Shown: piece after piece, positions 1-5,736 of the stretch
How positions within the stretch are numbered: position 1 is the first letter of the stretch
Layout: each line of letters starts with the position of its first letter
The notes under the pieces: generated by a model
What the model saw: only the letters and a program-made list of their open reading frames with translations
The model's database searches: none
Told to the model about the DNA's origin: nothing
NCBI GenBank assembly: GCA_900545005.1
Contig: UQXO01000020.1
Span: 1 to 11,323, forward strand
DNA length: 11,323 nt
DNA from: an uncultured Mycoplasmatota bacterium
GTDB lineage: Bacteria > Bacillota_I > Bacilli_A > RF39 > UBA660
Direction: 5' to 3'
Made by a program: the position numbers and the translations under genes

Positions 1-146
1 ATAATCAAGCTCTAAAAAATACCCCTCATATATATATATTGGCGGTCAAAGTCGATTTTTGTTCATAAATTGCTAAAAACTTGCAAAATTATTAAATTTC
101 TTATGAATTTTCATTTATAGATAACTAATATCTTAAAAAAGACAAT
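1..146. other. Intergenic edge region, no gene seen
   Basis: I find no ORF or RNA gene in this AT-rich stretch at the window edge. It contains a short alternating TA run (about 29-40). There is also a plus-strand promoter-like pair, TTGCTA and TAAATT 17 bases apart, which would fire into a convergent gene and is probably chance. Confidence 0.5.
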
Positions 147-169
147 AAAAAAAGAACTATTTCTAGTCC
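147..169 (-). terminator. Rho-independent terminator of the GT-C gene
   Basis: On the minus strand, GGACTA and TAGTTC (one G-T pair) close a GAAA tetraloop and are followed by seven T. The hairpin overlaps the stop codon of the glycosyltransferase gene. Confidence 0.8.
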
Positions 170-1560
170 CTTAAAAACTTCTTTCTCTTATCCCAAAGTT
201 TTAGTATTTCTTTTAGACCAACACTTCCTAAGATAAATACTGTTACATTAATAAAATAAGTATATCTTGGTTGAATCTCTATAAGTAGGTACACCAAAGT
301 ATTAGTAATAAACAATATATAAAAGTAAAATAAATTACTCTTTAAGATTTCTTTTCTTTTAAAAGTAACTCCTATAATAAGTCCTATAATCATAAAACCA
401 TAAATAACTTGATTAACCCCCGATACTAAGTCTTCTAATAGTTTATAAGAAATATCACCCCCCATTATATGAATAGTCTTATCATTATAAATACCACTAC
501 TAGACTCTAAAGAACCATTTAAGACAAAGTTATTAGTCTTACATACTAAGAGTCTTCCTATCTTTAAAGGACTATTTACCCTTTCTTTAATAATCTCTAA
601 CTCTCTCGACTTATCTCCTAAATAAATCTCATCCTTAGAATCATATCTTCCACAAGTATCTAAATTAGCCCCTAAGACAAACTTCCATAGAGGATTATTA
701 TTTTTAAGACCATCCTCATTTATCTGATTACTTACTAAGTACCTAGATACTCCCATATTAACTAAAAGATAAAAACATACTAAAATACTACATCTTATGA
801 TGATACTACCTATCCTTGTATACTTAGAAAAATCTTTCTTACTTAGTTTTAATACTCTATATAATAGATAACTAAATATAATAACTATTCCCTCTGGTCT
901 TATAACGTTAGATACTCCTAAAAGAATACCCGCTCCTATATAGTTAGATAACTTATCTTCTTTGTTGTTTTTAAGTAAAAAGTAAATACTTAAATAGCTA
1001 AGTAAACTACTCAAATGATGATTAGATAAGACGGTTGCGGAATATATAGAGAAGGGAAATATTGCATATAAAAGAGATACTATTCTTGCTTCTTTTTCTC
1101 CTACTAAAGATTTTACCATTCGATAGATAAAGTAAGTAAGAAATACTTCATAAAAGATATTTAAACCCTTCAAGAAGATTTCACTATTAACTATCTTAAG
1201 CATTAAAGCTTCATATAAAACAAACCCCATCTGATAAGGCCACATCTTAAAATAACCTGTCTTTGAAAAACTATAATCCCCAAGATTAAAAGCCCTGGAT
1301 GCTTCCAATAAGACCTTAAAATCACTAGTCTGAGGAACATTAAAGATAATTATCCCTACTCCTCTAACTATTATAGCTAAAAGAATTAAATAAAGACTAA
1401 AGTGTTTAAACTGGTATTTTCTTATTATATAGATAATACTAAGTACCAGAATAATCCCTATTAAAAGATTATTACTTATTAAGAATATTAAACTCAAAAG
1501 AATAGGTATAATAATACTAATCTTCATAAATAACTTATCTAATTTAAAATTTTTTAACAT
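163..1560 (-). CDS. Polytopic GT-C-type (PMT/ArnT-like) glycosyltransferase
   Basis: A 465-residue integral membrane protein, probably a lipid-phosphosugar-dependent glycosyltransferase that glycosylates a surface polymer or protein on the outer face of the membrane. Seen: about ten hydrophobic helices; a first outside loop with an Asp in PQTSDF (D80), where GT-C enzymes carry their catalytic acidic residue; an SNHH motif near 179-182 before a helix; VIRPEG near 219-224; and a late EIQPRY motif (428-433) typical of the RgtA/ArnT/PMT-like group. About 100 hydrophilic residues (275-375) between helices are the likely outside loop. It starts at ATG after AGAAAGGA. It stands alone, divergent from tRNA-Gln, with its own promoter and terminator. 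Donor and acceptor cannot be read from the sequence. The LCP genes downstream suggest wall glycopolymer work, which is inference. Fold class is fairly secure; the exact reaction is not. Confidence 0.75.
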   Translation of the reverse strand: MLKNFKLDKLFMKISIIIPILLSLIFLISNNLLIGIILVLSIIYIIRKYQFKHFSLYLILLAIIVRGVGIIIFNVPQTSDFKVLLEASRAFNLGDYSFSKTGYFKMWPYQMGFVLYEALMLKIVNSEIFLKGLNIFYEVFLTYFIYRMVKSLVGEKEARIVSLLYAIFPFSIYSATVLSNHHLSSLLSYLSIYFLLKNNKEDKLSNYIGAGILLGVSNVIRPEGIVIIFSYLLYRVLKLSKKDFSKYTRIGSIIIRCSILVCFYLLVNMGVSRYLVSNQINEDGLKNNNPLWKFVLGANLDTCGRYDSKDEIYLGDKSRELEIIKERVNSPLKIGRLLVCKTNNFVLNGSLESSSGIYNDKTIHIMGGDISYKLLEDLVSGVNQVIYGFMIIGLIIGVTFKRKEILKSNLFYFYILFITNTLVYLLIEIQPRYTYFINVTVFILGSVGLKEILKLWDKRKKFLRD

Positions 1561-1583
1561 ATAAACATATCCTTTCTACTAAA

Positions 1584-1612
1584 AGTATAAATTAATTAGG
1601 ACAAATTAGCAA
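1584..1612 (-). promoter_or_regulatory. Promoter of the GT-C gene
   Basis: Minus-strand TTGCTA (1612-1607) and TATACT (1589-1584) are separated by 17 bases, about 24 bases upstream of the ATG. Confidence 0.6.
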
Positions 1613-1620
1613 GATTTCTA

Positions 1621-1649
1621 TTGGCAAGATAGGATTTTTGCGTTAAAAT
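1621..1649 (+). promoter_or_regulatory. Promoter of tRNA-Gln
   Basis: TTGGCA (1621-1626), a 17-base spacer and TAAAAT (1644-1649), ending 12 bases before the mature tRNA 5' end. It is divergent from the GT-C gene promoter. Confidence 0.65.
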
Positions 1650-1661
1650 ATTAAATGGAAT

Positions 1662-1737
1662 TGCCTAGTAGCCAAGTGGTAAGGCATCAGATTCTGACTC
1701 TGACATTTCGTGGGTTCGAGCCCTACCTAGGCAGCCA
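1662..1737 (+). tRNA. tRNA-Gln (anticodon CUG)
   Basis: The cloverleaf folds completely. The acceptor stem TGCCTAG pairs with CTAGGCA, starting with the weak U1-A72 pair typical of tRNA-Gln. The D-arm is GCC/GGC. The anticodon stem TCAGA/TCTGA encloses loop TTCTGAC, giving anticodon CTG (codon CAG). The T-arm GTGGG/CCTAC has loop TTCGAGC. The discriminator is G and CCA is encoded (1735-1737). By my alignment the variable region is 6 bases, one more than the usual five. It sits just upstream of a glutamyl-tRNA synthetase gene but has its own promoter and terminator. Confidence 0.95.
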
Positions 1738-1749
1738 ATTTATGATTAT

Positions 1750-1773
1750 AAAGATCTCTAGAGGTCTTTTTTT
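1750..1773 (+). terminator. Terminator after tRNA-Gln
   Basis: AAAGATCTC and GAGGTCTTT form a 9-bp stem (one T-G pair) around a minimal TA centre, running into a T tract. It separates the tRNA from the synthetase gene. Confidence 0.8.
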
Positions 1774-1804
1774 AATCTTCCCGAATTTAAGGACTAAAAA
1801 GACT

Positions 1805-1832
1805 TTGAAAATCAGAAAAACTATATTATAAT
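1805..1832 (+). promoter_or_regulatory. Promoter of gltX
   Basis: TTGAAA (1805-1810), a 16-base spacer and a consensus TATAAT (1827-1832), 22 bases before the ATG. An AGAGGAA Shine-Dalgarno lies at 1844-1850. Confidence 0.7.
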
Positions 1833-1854
1833 AAACAAAGAAAAGAGGAATATT

Positions 1855-3492
1855 ATGACAAATAAAGAATTAGCAGACATTTTACTTCCTGGTGTTTCTC
1901 ATGACTATAAATATTATGAGGAAAAATATCCCGAAAGAAAATTAAGTAACGGAGCTTATGTAACTCGTTTTGCTCCATCTCCTACGGGTTTTGTTCATAT
2001 GGGCAGTTTATATACTTCCTTTGCAGCTTTACAGCTAGCTAAACAAACTAATGGTATCTGTTTCTTAAGAATTGAAGATACTGATGGCAAAAGAACAGTC
2101 GAAAATGGGGTTCAAGGTATTATTGATGATTTTAAAAATCTCGGTATAACTTTTGATGAAGGAGAAGGATTTGGTGGCGAGTACGGTCCCTATCTACAAT
2201 CTGAAAGAAAAGATATCTACCAAGCTTATGCGAAGAAACTTATCGAAGAAGGTCTAGCTTATCCTTGCTTCTGTACTCCTGAACATTTAGAAGAGATTAG
2301 AAGTTATCAAGAACATAAAAAATTAAGATTAGGCTACTATAAGAAGTATGCTAAATGTCGTGATTTAACGATGGATGAAATTAAAAAACATTTAGACAAA
2401 GGCGATAAATATATTATTCGTTTCCGTAGTCAAGGCGACTTTGAGAATAAAATTGTTTTACACGATGCAATTAAAGGTGATATTGAAATGCCCGAAAATG
2501 ATATCGACGATGTAATTATTAAAAGTGATGGCCTACCAACTTATCACTTTGCTCACGTTATTGATGATCATTTAATGCATACAACGCATGTTACCCGTGG
2601 GGATGAATGGGTGGCTAGTTATCCTAAGCATCATGAATTATTTAAACTTCTAGGCTTTAAAGAACCAGTATATGCCCATATTGCTCCCATTACCATAAAA
2701 GAAGGAACAACCGTTCGAAAATTAAGTAAGAGAAAAGATAAGGAAGCTGCGATTAGTTACTATCAAAAACTAGGTATTCCCACTCCCGTTATCAGATTAT
2801 ATCTAGCAACCATTGAAAACTATGACTTTGAAGAATGGTATAACGCTAATCCTGATAAAGGTATTGATGATTTTACTTTTGAATTTAGTAAGATGCCTAT
2901 TGGAGGGACCCTATTTGATATAGAAAAATTAAATAGTATTGCTAAAATTTACTTTAGTCGTCTAAAAAACACCGAATTATATGATATGACATTAGATTAT
3001 ACTAAAGAATATGATAAAGAATTCTATAATATTTTAGTTAATAATAAAGAATATGCTCTAAAAGTATTTAATATCGAAAGAGATATTGAACGCCCTCGTA
3101 AAGATATTGCTTCTTTAAGTGATGTCAAATTAGAATTTAGTTATATGTTTAATGAATTATTCTATCAAGATACTAATCCTTATGCTGAATGCAAAGTATG
3201 TAATAAAGATATCGTCCTAGATTATATAAACAACATCTTTGATGAGACTGATACCCAAGAAGATTGGTTTAATCATCTAAAAGAATATGCAATTAATAAT
3301 AACTATACAACTGATAAGAAAGCTTATAAAGCCGAACCAGATAAGTTTAATGGAATGGTAGCAGACTTCTGTGCCTTACTTCGTATTATTATCTGTAAGA
3401 AAAATCAATCCCCAAATATTTATTATCTAATTAAATATCTAGGTAAAGAAGAATTAATTAAAAGAATTAATAAGTTCTATGAAGAAAGATAG
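1855..3492 (+). CDS. gltX: Glutamyl-tRNA synthetase, long form
   Basis: Class I aminoacyl-tRNA synthetase that joins glutamate to tRNA in the cytoplasm using ATP. Seen: RFAPSPTG (38-45) followed by HMGS (48-51) as the HIGH-type signature; LRIEDTD (71-77) for substrate binding; CFC (138-140) with C168, resembling the zinc-binding insert; HVIDDHLM and THVTRGDEW (234-252), of GluRS rather than GlnRS type; and VRKLSKR (287-293) as the KMSKS loop. The C-terminal half (350-545) would be the helical anticodon-binding region. At 545 residues it exceeds the usual bacterial GluRS of roughly 470-500, partly through a 30-residue N-terminal extension (MTNKELADILLPG...) that I recall from a GluRS subgroup in Clostridia and Bacilli. 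A tRNA-Gln lies just upstream. If this lineage lacks GlnRS, the enzyme may be non-discriminating and feed GatCAB, but this window cannot show that. Confidence 0.93.
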   Translation: MTNKELADILLPGVSHDYKYYEEKYPERKLSNGAYVTRFAPSPTGFVHMGSLYTSFAALQLAKQTNGICFLRIEDTDGKRTVENGVQGIIDDFKNLGITFDEGEGFGGEYGPYLQSERKDIYQAYAKKLIEEGLAYPCFCTPEHLEEIRSYQEHKKLRLGYYKKYAKCRDLTMDEIKKHLDKGDKYIIRFRSQGDFENKIVLHDAIKGDIEMPENDIDDVIIKSDGLPTYHFAHVIDDHLMHTTHVTRGDEWVASYPKHHELFKLLGFKEPVYAHIAPITIKEGTTVRKLSKRKDKEAAISYYQKLGIPTPVIRLYLATIENYDFEEWYNANPDKGIDDFTFEFSKMPIGGTLFDIEKLNSIAKIYFSRLKNTELYDMTLDYTKEYDKEFYNILVNNKEYALKVFNIERDIERPRKDIASLSDVKLEFSYMFNELFYQDTNPYAECKVCNKDIVLDYINNIFDETDTQEDWFNHLKEYAINNNYTTDKKAYKAEPDKFNGMVADFCALLRIIICKKNQSPNIYYLIKYLGKEELIKRINKFYEER

Positions 3493-3515
3493 TCCCATCA
3501 AAGACTATTTTTTTT
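3489..3515 (+). terminator. Terminator of gltX, possibly bidirectional
   Basis: ATAGTC (3489-3494) and GACTAT (3503-3508) enclose an 8-base loop and run into seven further T. The stem begins inside the gltX stop codon. On the minus strand the same stem follows the stop of the 3514-4830 gene, with a T-rich but imperfect tail, so it could serve both convergent genes. Confidence 0.75.
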
Positions 3516-4830
3516 ACGTAACTTTATAAGGCGTATTTACTTCACCATTACCAGATTTAATGGCATCACTTCTTAAATTTATAACAGGTCTTATTCCTTG
3601 CAATTGATAAACCCAATAGTCATCTAAAGAACCATTAGTGCCAACGCAAAATACTCCGGATACTAAATTTGTTACCCCGTATGGTGCAAAAAAGCCAGCA
3701 GGAGTCATCGTCCAGTATTTCTTACCAATATCTAAATAACTAGCACTCTCTTTAGTCATATTCCAACTTCCATCAAACATGCCACCACTGCTACCAGCTA
3801 GCATTACTTCATCGGCAGTAATGGTTGCAATTGGATATAATAAAGATTTATTTCCTATACTAGCTGATGAAGTTGTAAATAAATCATCAGATTGCCTGCA
3901 TTTTAAAGAAGGTAAACTAGCTGTTATTCTGGCATAACCTTCATAATGAGTTTCCATTGAACTAATCCCATAATTACCAATAGTTTCTAAAATACTTCTA
4001 TCGTTACAAAAGCCATCATCAACTAGGTAAGCGGTATAATTCTTAAGATTATTTTCATACCAAGTATCAAGAGACTTTTTTAACTCTGAATCATTCGTAT
4101 TAGTATGTGTTGCTGCATAACTAGATGAACCAGGAGTCCCATACATATACCCAACATAAGCGTTATCAGTATGAGCAGAGTTAAAAGATGAAGTTGTTTC
4201 TAAAACATCATTTAAAATTATTCTAACAGAGCCATCTCCATTAATTCTTATGATTCTCCATATCTTCCCGGCAAAATCCACATAATTATTTTCAACACTT
4301 CCTCGATAGTAATAACTAGTCCCATAATCATCTTCAGCTGCAAAGACTCCAGATTCAGTAGTTCCACAAGTACTACAAGCTGACTTTGAAAAATCAGGAC
4401 TAAAAGTATTTAACTTAAAAGTAATACCAGAGATAGTCTTTGTCTCTTGACTTTTAAAGTCTACATTACACTTAACTCTCTTCCCATTCCCAGAATTAGT
4501 CATTTTAATTGACCAAATGGTATTATCCCAAGAAGCAGTCGCTTCATTATCACAAGTCACACTTACACCCTCATACCCAGTATTCTGTTTTGGAAAAGCA
4601 TCACTTCCCTTAACACCATCAATTGAGTAAGCTAAAACTACATCACCAGAAATAAAATCACCAACTACTGTTTTAACTACTTCAGTTTCTTGTTTAACAG
4701 AAAATCTAGAATAAGAAAAATAAATTCCTACTACCCACCCAACTAATAATAATAAAATACCTATTAGATATTTACTATTCTTCTTAATAAACAATTTAAA
4801 CTTATATTTCTTTAATATATCCTTAGTCAT
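3514..4830 (-). CDS. Membrane-anchored surface protein with C-terminal DUF6273-like domain
   Basis: A 438-residue protein: basic cytoplasmic N-terminus, one membrane helix (20-40), then about 400 outside residues. Residues 44-128 form a small module (TVVGDF, AFP, a Cys pair C93/C121, and a W near 106) also found in the gene at 5169-5549. Residues about 135-438 resemble a family abundant in uncultured low-GC gut bacteria: YYYRGSVENNYVDFAGKIWRI, RINGDGSVRII, AYVGYMYG, the GFCNDRS motif, LKCRQSDDLF, ITADEVMLAG, KYWTMTP and GIRPVINL. This is close in style to DUF6273 and to formylglycine-enzyme-like/C-type-lectin folds; that family placement is from memory. There is no LPXTG, so the anchor is the N-terminal helix. 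The ATG follows AGAAGGA. Transcription must start within 4866-5144, because the upstream gene has its own terminator, but I find no convincing minus-strand promoter there. Binding or adhesion is a guess; the function is unknown. Confidence 0.8.
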   Translation of the reverse strand: MTKDILKKYKFKLFIKKNSKYLIGILLLLVGWVVGIYFSYSRFSVKQETEVVKTVVGDFISGDVVLAYSIDGVKGSDAFPKQNTGYEGVSVTCDNEATASWDNTIWSIKMTNSGNGKRVKCNVDFKSQETKTISGITFKLNTFSPDFSKSACSTCGTTESGVFAAEDDYGTSYYYRGSVENNYVDFAGKIWRIIRINGDGSVRIILNDVLETTSSFNSAHTDNAYVGYMYGTPGSSSYAATHTNTNDSELKKSLDTWYENNLKNYTAYLVDDGFCNDRSILETIGNYGISSMETHYEGYARITASLPSLKCRQSDDLFTTSSASIGNKSLLYPIATITADEVMLAGSSGGMFDGSWNMTKESASYLDIGKKYWTMTPAGFFAPYGVTNLVSGVFCVGTNGSLDDYWVYQLQGIRPVINLRSDAIKSGNGEVNTPYKVT

Positions 4831-4845
4831 AACATCATCCTTCTA

Positions 4846-4865
4846 TTCATAGAGTAAGTAACTCT
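4846..4865 (+). repeat. Left arm of a 20-bp inverted repeat
   Basis: These 20 bases (starting TTCATAGAGT) are the exact reverse complement of 5104-5123. The arm is itself an imperfect palindrome, with AGAGT and ACTCT around AAGTA. It lies in the leader of the 3514-4830 gene, just upstream of its Shine-Dalgarno. Confidence 0.9.
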
Positions 4866-5103
4866 TAGAAAAATCTAGGTGAATACTGAATTTAAACCTT
4901 ATTTGACCATAATCTTGACTAGAAATTATCTATTCTTTTGACTATAAATATTTCCTTCAATCCCTTATAATTCCTAGGATTAATCAATATTTATTTGACT
5001 AGAATTTTGACTATTAAAAACTTAATTTAATATTAAGAAACATCTAAATATATGGTAATATCTATGTATAATAATAAATTATAATAAGAAAATAAGCTTT
5101 CAT
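4866..5103. other. Candidate invertible segment / regulatory gap with TTGAC boxes
   Basis: 238 AT-rich bases enclosed by the inverted repeat, with no ORF of note. The plus strand carries TTGACC at 4903 and TTGACT at 4915, 4938, 4995 and 5007; four boxes read TTGACTA. Two pairs have the same 12-base start-to-start spacing (4903/4915 and 4995/5007). TTGACT at 5007 is followed after 18 bases by TATTAA (5031-5036), a possible promoter facing away from the 3514-4830 gene; further TATAAT strings occur at 4966, 5067 and 5080 without good -35 partners. The boxes could be -35 elements or regulator sites. No recombinase gene is in the window. Inversion is a hypothesis from the geometry only. Confidence 0.45.
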
Positions 5104-5124
5104 AGAGTTACTTACTCTATGAAA
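5098..5124 (+). repeat. Right arm of the inverted repeat inside a perfect 11-bp hairpin
   Basis: TTTCATAGAGT (5098-5108), loop TACTT, and the perfect complement ACTCTATGAAA (5114-5124). Bases 5104-5123 are the reverse complement of 4846-4865. No T tract follows on either strand, so it is unlikely to be a terminator. On the minus strand a consensus TTGACA (5135-5130) sits so that its -10 position would fall within this palindrome. Confidence 0.9.
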
Positions 5125-5143
5125 TATTATGTCAACTAAACGT

Positions 5144-5171
5144 CAAAAAAATAACCCTTTAATAAGGATTA
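5144..5171 (-). terminator. Terminator of the small surface-protein gene
   Basis: On the minus strand TAATCCTT and AAGGGTTA (one T-G pair) enclose ATTA, followed by A and a run of seven T. The stem starts at the stop codon. Confidence 0.75.
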
Positions 5172-5549
5172 CTTCTTAAAATAAACACTACACTTTGTCT
5201 TTTCTACTCCATTAGTAATACTTAACTCCCAAGTATTCATATCAAAAGAAGCCTCAGCTCCATTCGTACAACTAATCTTATCTAACTTTAAACTATTATC
5301 TTTACTAGGAAAGCCCCCACTTACATAAGTATCATTAATGAATGCTATCTTTTTAATAGGTTCATATTTAAAATCACCTACCACTGTTCTTATGATTTCT
5401 TGTTCATCCTTATAACCAAACTTCGATTTAGCCATCAATACTACTAAGAAAATACAAACTCCTAAGAAAAGAAAACCAATCCCATATCTTAAATATAATA
5501 CCCGATTTCTCTTATTCTTAATCTTATTAATTTCTTTATTGTAATCCAT
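5169..5549 (-). CDS. Small one-TM protein, stand-alone copy of the neighbour's N-terminal module
   Basis: A 126-residue protein of unknown function. It has a charged N-terminus (1-18), one membrane helix (about 20-40), then an 85-residue outside domain aligned to residues 44-128 of the 3514-4830 product. Shared features are E(I/V)(I/V)(R/K)TVVGDF, a GGFP/DAFP turn, the Cys pair (C94 and C120 here; C93 and C121 there), C-N-A-A-S spacing, and W-x-(L/I)-x-(I/M)-TN before the second Cys. The pair suggests a disulfide. I chose the ATG at 5549 over one 45 bases upstream because TGAGGAA precedes it at 7-base spacing, while the longer start has no ribosome binding site. It lies upstream of its larger relative on the same strand but is separated by its own terminator. 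It could be a remnant of a duplicated larger gene or a functional partner. Confidence 0.7.
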   Translation of the reverse strand: MDYNKEINKIKNKRNRVLYLRYGIGFLFLGVCIFLVVLMAKSKFGYKDEQEIIRTVVGDFKYEPIKKIAFINDTYVSGGFPSKDNSLKLDKISCTNGAEASFDMNTWELSITNGVEKTKCSVYFKK

Positions 5550-5631
5550 ATTACTATTCCTCAACCATTCTACTACCAGTATACCAAAAATCATTTTTAA
5601 GTTAAAGTTAAATTACTTACCAAATCATCAG

Positions 5632-5646
5632 AATTTCAAAGTGCAA
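5632..5646 (+). promoter_or_regulatory. Upstream single operator half-site
   Basis: An exact copy of the 15-base AATTTCAAAGTGCAA element, exactly 21 bases (two helical turns) before the next direct copy at 5653. It lies between the divergent Fic gene and the 5169-5549 gene and might affect both. Confidence 0.7.
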
Positions 5647-5652
5647 TTTCTT

Positions 5653-5684
5653 AATTTCAAAGTGCAAAATTGCACTTTGAAATT
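5653..5684 (+). promoter_or_regulatory. Palindromic operator overlapping the fic promoter
   Basis: AATTTCAAAGTGCAA (5653-5667), two A, and its exact reverse complement (5670-5684) form a 15-bp-arm palindrome. Its right end overlaps the first two bases of the -35 TTGATA. A bound dimer would be expected to block transcription. The Fic protein's own C-terminal winged helix is the obvious candidate binder (inference). Confidence 0.75.
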
Positions 5685-5711
5685 GATATAAAAGACCTTT
5701 TTTGATATAAT
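5683..5711 (+). promoter_or_regulatory. Promoter of the fic gene
   Basis: TTGATA (5683-5688), a 17-base spacer and TATAAT (5706-5711). The AGGAG Shine-Dalgarno is at 5723-5727, 9 bases before the ATG at 5737. Confidence 0.75.
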
Positions 5712-5736
5712 AAACTTATGTTAGGAGATTATAAAT

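Noticed and set aside
29..40. Alternating TA run as a possible regulatory repeat
   Set aside because: Too short to be notable in such AT-rich DNA, and no gene start is nearby.
69..97. Plus-strand TTGCTA and TAAATT with 17-base spacing
   Set aside because: It would transcribe into the convergent glycosyltransferase terminator with no gene downstream, so it is likely chance.
4846..5123. Inverted repeat as terminal repeats of an insertion sequence or MITE
   Set aside because: No transposase and no flanking target-site duplication could be found outside the arms; a MITE cannot be fully excluded without genome-wide copy data.
5098..5124. Perfect hairpin as a transcription terminator
   Set aside because: No T tract follows on either strand, and the upstream gene already has a good terminator at 5144-5171.
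5550..5594. Longer N-terminus (15 more residues) for the small surface protein
   Set aside because: No ribosome binding site precedes the distal ATG, while TGAGGAA is well placed for the ATG at 5549.
5632..5684. Repeated 15-mers as a CRISPR array
   Set aside because: The units are 15 bases, one is inverted, spacing is only 6 and 2 bases, and they overlap a promoter; they are operator sites.
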